From contig NZ_WKJN01000006.1 in NCBI RefSeq assembly GCF_009674495.1, positions 186,001 through 250,000 on the forward strand: a stretch of DNA of 64,000 bases, given 5' to 3'. The notes beneath the pieces are model-generated. The model searched no databases. It was not told the DNA's origin and was given only the letters and a program-made list of their open reading frames with translations. Source of the stretch: Duganella alba (GTDB taxonomy: Bacteria > Pseudomonadota > Gammaproteobacteria > Burkholderiales > Burkholderiaceae_D). Of the stretch, positions 27,967 to 37,664 are shown in pieces. The first letter of the stretch is position 1. Each line of letters opens with the position of its first letter. Position numbers and translations under genes: made by a program.

Positions 27967-30678
27967 ATGAAAACCAAGAAGAAACCAATCGCCGCCGCCT
28001 GCGCCGCGCTGGCGTTTGCCGCCAGTCCCGCCACCGCGCAACAGCAGGCCGCCGCACCGCAAGCAGATAAAGCCGATGACGCGCCGGTGCAGGAAGTGGT
28101 GGTCACCGGTATCCGTCGCAGCATCGAAACTTCGATGGCCATCAAGCGCGACGCCGACGCCATCGTCGAAGCCGTCACCGCCGAGGACATCGGCAAGCTG
28201 CCGGACGTGTCGATCGCCGAATCGATCGCCCGCCTGGCCGGTCTGACCGCGCAGCGCGTCGAAGGCCGCGCCCAGGTGATCTCGATCCGCGGCCTGGCGC
28301 CGGACTTTTCCACCACGCTGCTCAACGGCCGCGAGCAAGTCTCCACCAGCAACAACCGCGGCGCGGAATACGACCAGTATCCGTCCGAGCTGATCAACGG
28401 CGTCACGGTCTACAAGACGCCGGATGCGGCGCTGGTGTCGGGCGGCCTGTCCGGTACGGTGGACTTGCAGACCGTGCGTCCGCTCGACATCCGCCAGCGC
28501 ACCTTTGTGTTCAATGCGCGCGGCGAACACAACTCCAACGGCAAGCTCAACTCCAATACTTCGGCCAACGGCAACCGTTTGAGCGCGTCGTATGTGGACC
28601 AGTTCCTCAACAACACGCTGGGCATCGCGGTCGGCTACGCGCACCTGGATTCGCCGGGCCAGCAGCAGGAATACAAATCGTGGTGGTGGGGCACGAATAA
28701 AAACCTGCCGGCCGACATGCAGAACGTGGTCACGCTGAACGGCGCCGAGGTCACCGCCTCGTCGCGCGAGCAGAAGCGCGACGGCCTGATGGCGGTGGTC
28801 GAATACCGTCCGTCGAAGGAATTCCGCACCACGCTGGACATGTACTACTCCGAGTTCAAGCAGAACACCACCATGCGCGGCCTGATGTGGAATTCGAACC
28901 AGGACAATCCGATCCGCTACCTGAATCCGCAGGTCGAGGACATCGGCGGCACCCGCCTGCTGGTCGGCGGCGCGCTGACCAACCTGGAACCGATCGTGCG
29001 TAACGACTACAACCAGCGCAAGGACCAGCTGGGCGCGCTGGGCTGGAACAACACCTTCAAGAAGGACGGCTGGACGCTGGTCGGCGACCTGTCGTACTCG
29101 AACGCCAAGCGGCGCGAGGAAGTGCTGGAAACCTATGCCGGTCTCGGCCGCGCCGGCTCGGGCGTCACCGACAACAACTTCCAGTTCAAGATTCCGACCG
29201 GCAGCGGCCTGCCGACCTTCACGCCGAGCATCAACTTTGCCGATCCGAACATCATCAAGCTGACCGACGTCGGCGGCTGGGGCAAGGATGCGGACATGCA
29301 CCACCCGGTGGTCGAAGATACGCTGAGCTCGGCCAAGTTCTCGGCCAAGAAGGAGCTGGCCGGCATCTTCCGCAGCCTCGAAGGCGGTCTCAACTACAGC
29401 AAGCGCGAGAAGACCCACGCCGACACCAATAACTACTGGTTCCTGAAAAACGGCCGCGCGCCGGCCACGGTGTCGTCGGACCTGCTGCAACCGTCGACCT
29501 CGCTGTCCTTCGCCGGCATTCCGTCGGTGATGAGCTATGACGTGCTGGGCGTGCTGAACAAGTACTACGACAAGCAGCCGGCCCGTCCGGACGACCAGGC
29601 CTTGCAGGACTGGGGCGTGACCGAGAAGATCGCCACCGCCTACGCCAAGCTGGGCATCGACGCCGACCTCGGCCCGATTCCCGTGCGCGGCAACCTCGGC
29701 CTGCAAGCGGTCAACGTCGACCAGCAATCGCGCGGCGCCACCGTCAATTCCGGCGTGCTGGGCACCATCACCGGCGGCAAGCGCTACACCGACTGGCTGC
29801 CGAGTCTGAATCTGAATTTCGACCTCGACAAATACCTGACCACCACCAACCTGCGCTTTGGCGCGGCCAAGACCGTGGCGCGGCCGCAGATGTCGGACAT
29901 GCGCGCCGGCGTTTCCGGCGGCGTCGACCAGAGCACCCGCATGTGGAACGGCAGCGGCGGCAATCCGGAGCTGGAGCCATGGCGCGCCAACTCGTATGAC
30001 CTGTCGCTGGAGAAGTACCTTGGCAAGCGCAGCTACATCGCCGGCGCGCTGTGGTACAAGAAGCTGCAAAGCTATATCTACAACCAGCAGACCGCGTTCA
30101 GCTTCGCCGGCTTCCCGAATCCGGGCGCGGTGATCCCGATCCAGGATATCGGCACGCTGAACCGCCCAGCCAACGGCGCCGGCGGCCTGGTCAAGGGTGT
30201 CGAGCTGTCCGGCGCGCTCGATGCCGGCCTGTTGTGGGCGCCGCTGGACGGCTTCGGCGTCACCGGCAGCATGTCCGGCACCGAAAGCTCGATCCATCCT
30301 AATGGTCCGGGCACCAAGGAGAAACTGCCGGGCCTGTCCGGCGTGGTGTCCAACTTCACCGTGTACTACGAGAAGGACGGCTATTCGGCGCGCGCCAGCC
30401 GCCGCTACCGTTCGGCGTATCGCGGCGAGGTCACCGGCCTGTTCGCGCAGCGCGCCTTCAGCGAGATCCTGGCCGAGCGCCAGATCGACCTGCAGCTGGG
30501 CTACGCGATCGAGGAGGGCACCTACAAGGGCCTGTCGTTCCTGTTCCAGGTGAATAACCTGAACAACTCGCCGTACCAGACGCGCCAGGGTGATCCGTTC
30601 TCCGGCGGTTCCTACGCGCCGGAGCGCTACACCACGTACGGCCGCCAGTTGTTGTTGGGTCTGAACTACAGGCTGTAA
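27967..30678 (+). CDS. TonB-dependent receptor, carbohydrate-type
   Basis: A 903-residue outer-membrane transporter of the class found in glycan-use loci of Proteobacteria. Signal peptide about 1-25 is followed by a TonB-box-like stretch VQEVVVTGIRRS and the plug (EDIGKLPDVSIAESIARL, QVISIRGLAPDFSTTLLNGRE). The long barrel ends in LLLGLNYRL. It lies 21 bp behind the GH30 gene under the same promoter and operator, so it probably imports the oligosaccharides that GH30 releases or trims. GAGATGAGAA precedes the ATG. Confidence 0.92.
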   Translation: MKTKKKPIAAACAALAFAASPATAQQQAAAPQADKADDAPVQEVVVTGIRRSIETSMAIKRDADAIVEAVTAEDIGKLPDVSIAESIARLAGLTAQRVEGRAQVISIRGLAPDFSTTLLNGREQVSTSNNRGAEYDQYPSELINGVTVYKTPDAALVSGGLSGTVDLQTVRPLDIRQRTFVFNARGEHNSNGKLNSNTSANGNRLSASYVDQFLNNTLGIAVGYAHLDSPGQQQEYKSWWWGTNKNLPADMQNVVTLNGAEVTASSREQKRDGLMAVVEYRPSKEFRTTLDMYYSEFKQNTTMRGLMWNSNQDNPIRYLNPQVEDIGGTRLLVGGALTNLEPIVRNDYNQRKDQLGALGWNNTFKKDGWTLVGDLSYSNAKRREEVLETYAGLGRAGSGVTDNNFQFKIPTGSGLPTFTPSINFADPNIIKLTDVGGWGKDADMHHPVVEDTLSSAKFSAKKELAGIFRSLEGGLNYSKREKTHADTNNYWFLKNGRAPATVSSDLLQPSTSLSFAGIPSVMSYDVLGVLNKYYDKQPARPDDQALQDWGVTEKIATAYAKLGIDADLGPIPVRGNLGLQAVNVDQQSRGATVNSGVLGTITGGKRYTDWLPSLNLNFDLDKYLTTTNLRFGAAKTVARPQMSDMRAGVSGGVDQSTRMWNGSGGNPELEPWRANSYDLSLEKYLGKRSYIAGALWYKKLQSYIYNQQTAFSFAGFPNPGAVIPIQDIGTLNRPANGAGGLVKGVELSGALDAGLLWAPLDGFGVTGSMSGTESSIHPNGPGTKEKLPGLSGVVSNFTVYYEKDGYSARASRRYRSAYRGEVTGLFAQRAFSEILAERQIDLQLGYAIEEGTYKGLSFLFQVNNLNNSPYQTRQGDPFSGGSYAPERYTTYGRQLLLGLNYRL

Positions 30679-30775
30679 GTACGCTAGCGAACATAGGCGG
30701 CAGCCGTGCTGCCTGTGTCGGGCGGGGGATGATAGAATTCCAGCTTCTCCCCTCTCGAAAAAGCGACTTCGCCCG

Positions 30776-32935
30776 ATGCAAGCGACCGATTCCGTCACGC
30801 TGGACAATTGTGCGGATGAGCCTATTCACATCCCGGGCAGTATCCAGCCGCACGGGGCATTGCTGGCGTTCGACCTGGCCGGCGCCTTGCTGGCCTGGAG
30901 CGACAACGCGCCGCAATTGCTGGGCCTGGCGCCGGCGCTGAACATGCCGCTGGCCGAGTTGCCGTTGCCGCCGGAAGTGCACGACGTCGCTGCCGAATGC
31001 CGCGACAGCATCGAAGACGGCGAAGCGCCGGCCAGCGCGTTGGAAGTCGCCATCGGCGGCTTGCAGTTCGACTGCATCGTCCATGCTTACCAGTCGCGCC
31101 TGATCATCGAATTCGAATTGCGCGATACGCCAAGCGACGCCGTCGCCGCCTTCGCGCTGAAGGCGCACGCCGCCATCGACCGTCTGAAGCGGCAGAAATC
31201 CATCGATGCGCTGTTGCAGCTGGCCACCGAACAGGTGCGCGCCATCACCGGCTTCGATCGCGTGATGGGCTACCGCTTCCACCAGGACGACAGCGGCGAC
31301 GTCACCGCCGAGTCGCGCCGCGACGACCTGGAACCGTACCTGGGCCGCCGTTATCCGGCCAGCGACATTCCGGCGCAGGCGCGCCGGCTGTACATCATCA
31401 ACACCTTGCGGCTGATCGCCGACGTCGGCTACACGCCGGCGCCGCTGCGCGGCCGCGCCGGCGATGCGCCGCTGGACCTGAGCCACAGCGTGCTGCGCAG
31501 CGTCTCGCCGATCCACATCGAATATTTGCAGAACATGGGCGTGGGCGCGTCGATGAGCGTGTCCATCGTCGTCAACGGCCGCCTGTGGGGCCTGCTGGCC
31601 TGTCACCACATGGCGCCGTTACAGGTGCCGTATTCGATCCGCATGGCGGCCGACGTGATGGCGCAGGTGATCGCCTCGCTGGTGCAGTCGATCGAAGCGC
31701 GCGAGCGCACCAAGCTGGTCGAGCAGTCGGCCGAGGTGCGTACCCGCGTCATGGAAACCCTGCTGCACCACGACGAACCGGCGCGCGCGCTGCTGCAACA
31801 TGCGCCGGCGCTGTGCGAGTCGTTGCAGGTGGAAGCGCTGGTGGTCACGCAGTACGGCAAGATCATGGTGCATGGCGACATCGACGCCGCGCTGGCCGCG
31901 CGCATGGTGGCGTCGCTGCCCGAGGGGGGCAATGACCTGGTCGAACGCATCGCCGTCACCGACTGGCCGCAGGAGATTCAGGAAGCGCTGGCGCCGTGGG
32001 CCGGCCTGCTGGCGCTGCGATTCGATCCCGCCACCTCGGGTTGGCTGCTGGGCCTGCGCCGCGAACAGATCCACACCATCCGCTGGGCCGGCCGTCCGGA
32101 AAAAGTGGTGGTTGCCGGTCCGCTGGGCCCGCGCCTGACGCCGCGCGGCTCCTTTGACGAGTGGCGCGAGATGGTGCGCGGTCGCGCCGTGCCGTGGGAC
32201 GCGACCGAAAAGCTGGCCGCCACGCAGCTGCTGGGCGAGATGCACCGCGCCAGCGTCGCCAAGCACATCGAGACCGACCGCGCCCGCGCGCAGCTGCTGG
32301 CGATGTTGGGCCACGACCTGCGCGGCCCGCTGCATTCGATCAATATGGCGGCCACCGTGTTGCAGCACGGCGGCGCCGCCAGCACCATGAGCACCCGCAT
32401 CCAGGCATCGAGCACGCGCATGGAACGCCTGATCAGCCAGGTGCTGGACATGAGCCGCATCAATGGCGGCCTGAGCCTGGGCCTGACGCGCAGCGAAGTC
32501 GACCTGGTGGTGCTGTTGCAGGACTTGCTGGACGAGGCGCGCCTGTCGCACGCCGACCTACGCATCGAAACCAGCCTGCCGCCGACGTTGCTGGCGCAGG
32601 TCGATGGCGACCGCATGGTGCAGGTGGTGAGCAACCTGGTCAGCAACGCCCGCCACCACGGCACGCATGGCGAGCCGATCCACGTGCTGCTGTCCGACCA
32701 GGGCGACCAGGTGCTGCTGGAAGTGCGCAACGTGGCGCCGGAAATTCCGGCCGAGCTGGTGCCGATGCTGTACAGCCCGCTCAAGCATGCGTCGGTCGGC
32801 AATGTGCGCAATCGCGGCGGCCTCGGCCTCGGCTTGCATATCGCCCAGGAGATCGTCCAGCAGCATGGTGGCGAGATCGCCTACCGTTACGAATCGCCAC
32901 AAGTTGTCTTCGCTGTAACGTTGCCGCGCGCCTGA
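30776..32935 (+). CDS. bphP: bacteriophytochrome sensor histidine kinase
   Basis: A 719-residue red/far-red photoreceptor kinase. The N-terminal PAS contains Cys12 in DNCADEPIHIPGSIQPHG, the biliverdin attachment site. GAF carries PASDIP (194-199, with Asp197) and ACHH (276-279), and PHY has the tongue motif PRGSF (456-460). The output is a HisKA/HATPase kinase with phosphoacceptor His513 in GHDLRGPLH and the G-box GGLGLGLHIAQ. The chromophore set is intact, so it should bind biliverdin. Neither a haem oxygenase gene nor a dedicated response regulator is adjacent. Confidence 0.95.
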   Translation: MQATDSVTLDNCADEPIHIPGSIQPHGALLAFDLAGALLAWSDNAPQLLGLAPALNMPLAELPLPPEVHDVAAECRDSIEDGEAPASALEVAIGGLQFDCIVHAYQSRLIIEFELRDTPSDAVAAFALKAHAAIDRLKRQKSIDALLQLATEQVRAITGFDRVMGYRFHQDDSGDVTAESRRDDLEPYLGRRYPASDIPAQARRLYIINTLRLIADVGYTPAPLRGRAGDAPLDLSHSVLRSVSPIHIEYLQNMGVGASMSVSIVVNGRLWGLLACHHMAPLQVPYSIRMAADVMAQVIASLVQSIEARERTKLVEQSAEVRTRVMETLLHHDEPARALLQHAPALCESLQVEALVVTQYGKIMVHGDIDAALAARMVASLPEGGNDLVERIAVTDWPQEIQEALAPWAGLLALRFDPATSGWLLGLRREQIHTIRWAGRPEKVVVAGPLGPRLTPRGSFDEWREMVRGRAVPWDATEKLAATQLLGEMHRASVAKHIETDRARAQLLAMLGHDLRGPLHSINMAATVLQHGGAASTMSTRIQASSTRMERLISQVLDMSRINGGLSLGLTRSEVDLVVLLQDLLDEARLSHADLRIETSLPPTLLAQVDGDRMVQVVSNLVSNARHHGTHGEPIHVLLSDQGDQVLLEVRNVAPEIPAELVPMLYSPLKHASVGNVRNRGGLGLGLHIAQEIVQQHGGEIAYRYESPQVVFAVTLPRA

Positions 32936-33035
32936 AGCTATACACTTCCACAACAATGTGGAGTTTCTGTGAAGAATTACGGCAGTTTCAAAGCGGACGC
33001 TTGAAGCCGGTCCGGCATCGTGGCTAAATGGCCTG

Positions 33036-34445
33036 ATGGTCAAGATCGGTATTACTGCCCGGCTGTTTCTTTCACTGCTGATCGTCAGCATGCTGACGGC
33101 GGTCGGTGTCGGCCTCGGCACGCGCTGGAGTTTCAAGCGCGGCTTCCAGGGTTATCTGAATGAAGTCGAAGCGCGCCGCATGGAGGCGATGGCGTTCGAG
33201 TTCTCACGCGCCTACCAGGAGCACGGCAACTGGGACTTCATCCGCAACAATCGCGAGGCCTGGGAGCGCTACACCGGCGCCATCGGCCGCGAACGCGCCA
33301 CCTCGCCGCGCCCCGGCGGCGACTCCATCTATTACGCTGTCCCGGACAAAGCGCCACGCCGCCTCGGCCTGTACGACCAGCAGGGCAATCACCTGGCCGG
33401 CAACCTGCAAACCGGCGACGACCTACGCTACCAGCCGGTGCTGGTGGATGGAAAAATGGTCGGCACCCTGGCCGGCGCGCCGCTGCGCGGCTTGCAGGAA
33501 GAAGCCGAACTGACCTTCCAGGCGCAGCAGCAGCGCGACAGCCTGTTCATCGGCCTCGGCACGCTGGTGCTGGCCGCGCTGGCGGCGATGCTGCTGGCGC
33601 GCAGCTTCGTGGCGCCGACGCGGCGCCTGATCGCCGCCGCCTCCAAGGTCGCCGCCGGCGACTACGGCGTGCGCGTGCCGCACGCGCAGCGCGACGAGCT
33701 CGGCACGCTGGCGCGCAACTTCAACATCATGGTCGCCACGCTGGAAAGCAACGAGGCGCTGCGCCGCCACTTCATGGCCGACATTTCGCACGAATTGCGC
33801 ACGCCGCTGTCGGTATTGCAGGCCCAGCTGGAGGCGATGGAAGACGGCATCGAACCGATCGACGCCAGCAGCCTGAAGGCGCTGATGGACGAGGTGACCA
33901 CGCTGAGCCGGCTGGTGGACGACATGCGCCAGATCACGCTGTCCGAAGTGGGCGCCTTCGATTACCGCCGCGAGCCGCTCGACCTGGCGGCGCTGCTGCA
34001 CAGCGAAATCCAGAAATGGAGCGAACCGCTGGCGCAGGCCGGCATGGAAATCGTCCTCGACAGTCCTGCCGCGATGCCGGTGCAGGGCGACACCGTGCGC
34101 CTGCGTCAGTTGCTGCGCAACCTGTTCAACAACACGCTGCGCCACGCGGAAGGCGCGACCCAGTTGAGCATCAGCCTGCACGTGATGCGCAGCCAGGCCG
34201 TGCTGATCCTGGCCGACAACGGCCCCGGCGTCAGCGACGCCGGCCTGCCGATGCTGTTCGAGCGCTTCTGGCGCGGCGACCGCGCGCGCAGCCGCACCAC
34301 CGGCGGCAGCGGCCTCGGGCTGGCGATCTGCCGCAGCATCGTCGAGGCGCACAGCGGCAGCATCAGCGCCATGCACACCCATACCGCCATGCCGCGCGGC
34401 CTGACCATCCGCATCACGCTGCCCTTGTCGGGAGAAGCCGCATGA
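33036..34445 (+). CDS. sensor histidine kinase, BaeS-like
   Basis: A 469-residue inner-membrane kinase: TM1 about 7-28, a periplasmic domain about 30-165, TM2 about 170-192 (LFIGLGTLVLAALAAMLLA), HAMP to about 240, HisKA with His252 in DISHELRTPLS, and HATPase with GSGLGLAICRSIV. The layout resembles BaeS, the envelope-stress sensor. The gene overlaps the response regulator by 4 bp (ATGA), and the pair leads into a dehydrogenase operon, so the signal may instead relate to that enzyme. Confidence 0.9.
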   Translation: MVKIGITARLFLSLLIVSMLTAVGVGLGTRWSFKRGFQGYLNEVEARRMEAMAFEFSRAYQEHGNWDFIRNNREAWERYTGAIGRERATSPRPGGDSIYYAVPDKAPRRLGLYDQQGNHLAGNLQTGDDLRYQPVLVDGKMVGTLAGAPLRGLQEEAELTFQAQQQRDSLFIGLGTLVLAALAAMLLARSFVAPTRRLIAAASKVAAGDYGVRVPHAQRDELGTLARNFNIMVATLESNEALRRHFMADISHELRTPLSVLQAQLEAMEDGIEPIDASSLKALMDEVTTLSRLVDDMRQITLSEVGAFDYRREPLDLAALLHSEIQKWSEPLAQAGMEIVLDSPAAMPVQGDTVRLRQLLRNLFNNTLRHAEGATQLSISLHVMRSQAVLILADNGPGVSDAGLPMLFERFWRGDRARSRTTGGSGLGLAICRSIVEAHSGSISAMHTHTAMPRGLTIRITLPLSGEAA

Positions 34446-35122
34446 ACGCGCCACATGTGCTGGTGGTGGAAGACGAACAACGCCTGGCGCGGCTGCTGGT
34501 CAGCTATCTGCAGGCGGCCGGTTACCGCGCCAGCGCGCAGCACGACGGCCTGTCGGTGCAGGCCACGGTGGCGGCCGGCGATGTCGACCTGATCCTGCTG
34601 GACTGGATGCTGCCCGGCATGGACGGCCTGAGCCTGTGCCGCGCGCTGCGCGCCAACAGCGACATTCCCATCATCATGATGACGGCGCGCGCCCAGGAAG
34701 AAGACCGTCTCGACGGCCTGGACAGCGGCGCCGACGATTACATCTGCAAGCCTTTCAGCCCGCGCGAAGTGGTGGCCAGGGTGCGCGCGGTGCTGCGCCG
34801 CCGCCCGGCCGGCACGCCGACGCCCGGCTTGCAGATCGACGACCAGGGCATGCGCGCCTTTGTCCACGGCACGGAACTGGCGCTGACGCCGGTGGAATTC
34901 CGCCTGCTGAAACGTTTGCGCGACGCACCCGGCAAGGCCTTGTCACGCGATGACTTGCGCACCTGGGTGTATGAGGACCGGCGCATCGTGCATGACCGCA
35001 CGATCGATACGCATGTGAAGAACCTGCGCCGGAAACTGGAAGAAGCTGGCCTGGCCGAAGCGATTTCGGCCGTTTACGGGGTCGGCTATCGGTGGGAAGC
35101 ACGCAGCGCGCAGCAACCCTGA
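34442..35122 (+). CDS. OmpR-family response regulator, BaeR-like
   Basis: A 226-residue regulator. The receiver (1-120) has the acidic pair E10/D11, phosphoacceptor Asp54 in LLDWMLPGMDG and Lys in YICKPFSP. A winged helix (about 130-225) ends in RRKLEEAGLAEAISAVYGVGYR. I start it at 34442, overlapping the kinase stop, because this gives the standard N-terminus MNAPHVLVVED. It lies 21 bp upstream of the dehydrogenase gamma-subunit gene, which it may regulate and be co-transcribed with. Confidence 0.92.
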   Translation: MNAPHVLVVEDEQRLARLLVSYLQAAGYRASAQHDGLSVQATVAAGDVDLILLDWMLPGMDGLSLCRALRANSDIPIIMMTARAQEEDRLDGLDSGADDYICKPFSPREVVARVRAVLRRRPAGTPTPGLQIDDQGMRAFVHGTELALTPVEFRLLKRLRDAPGKALSRDDLRTWVYEDRRIVHDRTIDTHVKNLRRKLEEAGLAEAISAVYGVGYRWEARSAQQP

Positions 35123-35143
35123 AGTCAAACAGAGGAGAAGAAA

Positions 35144-35872
35144 ATGTCTGACGACACACAGTCGCCATCCCGGCGCAATCTTATCAAGAGCATGGTGTTC
35201 ATCCCGATCGGCGCGGCGGCCACCACCGGCGTGGTGCGCGCACTGTCGCCGGCCACCGCCGCCGACGCCAACGCGCCCGAGGGCAAGCCGGACGCCTACA
35301 CGCCGGCTTTCTTCAACCAGGTCGAGTGGAAGTTCCTCAACGCCGCCGTGGACCGCCTGATTCCGCATGACGAGCACGGCCCCGGCGCCATCGAGCTGGG
35401 CGTGCTGGAATTCCTCGACCGCCACATGCAGACGCCCTACGCCACCGGCGACATCTGGTATATGCAAGGCCCGTTCGTCAAGGCCGCGCCGGAGTTCGGC
35501 TACCAGGGCAAGCTGGGCCTGCGCGACATCATCCGCGTCGGCATCAAGAACGTCGACGGCTATTGCGCCTCGCAGTTCGGCGGCAAGGCGTTTGCCGATC
35601 TGGACCGCAAGCAGCAGGAGGAAATCCTCAAGGGCTGCGAAGGCGGCAAGCTGAAGCTGGAAGACATTTCGGCCAAGCTGTTCTTCACCAACCTGCTGAA
35701 TGAAGTGCGTAACGGCTACTTCGCCGATCCCAAGCACGGCGGCAACAAGGGCATGGGCTCGTGGAAGATGATCGGCTATCCCGGCATGCGTGCCGACTAT
35801 CTGGACTGGGTGGAAGTCCGCGACAAACCATATCCGATCGGCCCCGTCGATCTGGCTGGACGCAGAGGTTAA
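35144..35872 (+). CDS. gluconate 2-dehydrogenase subunit 3-type protein (Tat-exported)
   Basis: A 242-residue small (gamma) subunit of a three-part periplasmic flavin dehydrogenase. The N-terminus has a twin-arginine signal (PSRRNLIKSMVF) that should carry the folded complex across the membrane. LNAAVDRLIPHDEHGPGA is characteristic of the gluconate 2-dehydrogenase subunit 3 family. It has a strong AGAGGAG and precedes the flavoprotein gene by only 4 bp. Confidence 0.9.
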   Translation: MSDDTQSPSRRNLIKSMVFIPIGAAATTGVVRALSPATAADANAPEGKPDAYTPAFFNQVEWKFLNAAVDRLIPHDEHGPGAIELGVLEFLDRHMQTPYATGDIWYMQGPFVKAAPEFGYQGKLGLRDIIRVGIKNVDGYCASQFGGKAFADLDRKQQEEILKGCEGGKLKLEDISAKLFFTNLLNEVRNGYFADPKHGGNKGMGSWKMIGYPGMRADYLDWVEVRDKPYPIGPVDLAGRRG

Positions 35873-35876
35873 GACT

Positions 35877-37652
35877 ATGAGTATCGTAAAAAACAAAGTA
35901 GACGCCGTCATTGTCGGCATGGGCTGGACCGGCGCCATCATGGCCAAGGAACTGACCGACGCCGGCCTGAGCGTGGTGTGCCTGGAACGCGGCCCGGACC
36001 GCGACACGCAGCCGGACTTCGCGTATCCGCGCGTGGTCGACGAGCTGGAAGGTTCGGTGCACCGCAAGTACCTGCAATCGCTGTCGAAGGAGACGGTGAC
36101 CATTCGCCACAACATGAGCGACACGGCCGTGCCGTATCGCCAGATGGGCTCGTTCAAGCCGGGCACCGGCGTTGGCGGCGCAGGCAGCCACTGGTCGGGC
36201 TGCCATTTCCGCGCGTTGCCGGAAGACTTCAAGGTGCGCTCCAACGTGGAACAGCGTTACGGTAAGAAATTCATCCCGGCCGGCATGACGATCCAGGATT
36301 TCCCGGTCACCTATGAAGACCTGGAACCGCACTTCGATCACTTCGAATATGTCTGCGGCACCTCCGGCAAGGCCGGCGTGCTGAATGGCCAGAAGGTCGA
36401 AGGCGGCAATCCCTTCGAAGGCTCGCGCTCGCGTGAATTCGCGCTGCCGCCGAACCCGAACTACCTGGGCGCCGAGATGTTCTACAAGGCCGCGCGCGAG
36501 ATGGGCTACCACCCGTATCCGATTCCGGCATCGAACGCTTCCGGCCCGTATGTGAATCCCTACGGCTGCCAGATGGGACCGTGCAACTTCTGCGGCTTCT
36601 GCTCCGACTACGGTTGCCTGAACTACTCCAAGGCCAGCCCGAACGCCTGCATCATGCCGGTGCTGCGCGGCCGCAAGGGCTTCGAGCTGCGCACGCTGGC
36701 GCAAGTGTTGAAGGTCAACCTGACCGCCGACAAGAAGAAAGCCACCGGCGTCACCTATCTGGATGCGCAAGGACGCGAGACCGAGCAGCCGGCCGATCTG
36801 GTGGTGCTGTGTGCATTCTCGCTGTTCAATGTGCACCTGATGCTGTTGTCGGGCATCGGCGTGCCGTATGACCCGGTCAGCAACACCGGCACCATCGGCC
36901 GCAACTACTCGTACCAGAACTTGAACCGCGTTTCGCTGTTCTTCGATGAAACCGTGCACGCCAACCAGTTCATGGGCATCGGCGGCGGCGGCACCACCAT
37001 CGACGACTTGAACGGCAACCAGAACGACAGCACCAAGTCCGGCTTCATCGGCGGCGGCCTGGTCTGGGCGCGCCAGCCGGGCGGCGGTCCGGTGCGCGGC
37101 ATTGCGACCGCGCCGGGTGTGCCGAACTGGGGCAGCGGCTGGAAGAAGGGCGTCAAGGAGGCCTTCCGCCATTCGTTCTACTACGAGGTGCAGGGTTCGT
37201 GCATGTCCTACCAGGACGCCTACCTGAGCCTGGACCCGACCTACAAGGATGCCTTCGGCCGTCCGCTGCTGCGCATGACCTTCGACTGGCACGACAACGA
37301 GGTCAAGGCCTCGCAGTACCTGGTGGAGAAAGCGTCGGACATGTGCAAGGTGCTGGGGCCGAAAGCCATCAAGGGCGACGCCAAGAAGGACGGCGACCAC
37401 TACAACGTGACGCAGTACCAGTCGACCCACACCTGCGGCGGCGCCATCATGGGCTCCGATCCGAAGACCTCGGCGCTGAACCGCTACCTGCAGTCGTGGG
37501 ATGTGTCGAACGTGTTTGCGCCGGGCGCCAACGCCTTCCCGCAAAACAACGGCTACAACCCGACCGGCATGGTCGGCGCGCTGACCTACTGGTGCGCCAA
37601 GGCGGTCCGCGAGCAGTACTTGAAAAACCCGGGCCCACTGGTCCAGGCTTAA
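35877..37652 (+). CDS. GMC-type flavoprotein subunit of a gluconate/sugar-acid dehydrogenase
   Basis: A 591-residue FAD enzyme. The ADP-binding motif VIVGMGWTGAIMAKEL is at the N-terminus. A Cys-rich segment (CNFCGFCSDYGCLNYSK) may hold an iron-sulfur or disulfide site, as in FAD-dependent glucose dehydrogenase alpha subunits. The C-terminal active-site region reads STHTCGGAIMGSDP and ends NGYNPTGMVGALTY. It oxidises a sugar or sugar acid in the periplasm and passes electrons to the cytochrome encoded next. It has no signal of its own and probably rides out with the Tat-tagged subunit. Substrate not determinable from sequence. Confidence 0.9.
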   Translation: MSIVKNKVDAVIVGMGWTGAIMAKELTDAGLSVVCLERGPDRDTQPDFAYPRVVDELEGSVHRKYLQSLSKETVTIRHNMSDTAVPYRQMGSFKPGTGVGGAGSHWSGCHFRALPEDFKVRSNVEQRYGKKFIPAGMTIQDFPVTYEDLEPHFDHFEYVCGTSGKAGVLNGQKVEGGNPFEGSRSREFALPPNPNYLGAEMFYKAAREMGYHPYPIPASNASGPYVNPYGCQMGPCNFCGFCSDYGCLNYSKASPNACIMPVLRGRKGFELRTLAQVLKVNLTADKKKATGVTYLDAQGRETEQPADLVVLCAFSLFNVHLMLLSGIGVPYDPVSNTGTIGRNYSYQNLNRVSLFFDETVHANQFMGIGGGGTTIDDLNGNQNDSTKSGFIGGGLVWARQPGGGPVRGIATAPGVPNWGSGWKKGVKEAFRHSFYYEVQGSCMSYQDAYLSLDPTYKDAFGRPLLRMTFDWHDNEVKASQYLVEKASDMCKVLGPKAIKGDAKKDGDHYNVTQYQSTHTCGGAIMGSDPKTSALNRYLQSWDVSNVFAPGANAFPQNNGYNPTGMVGALTYWCAKAVREQYLKNPGPLVQA

Positions 37653-37664
37653 GGAGACGACGAC

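Noticed and set aside
26548..30807. 1419-codon minus-strand frame antisense to GH30 and the TonB receptor
   Set aside because: Same codon-bias artefact as above; no ribosome site or recognisable fold.
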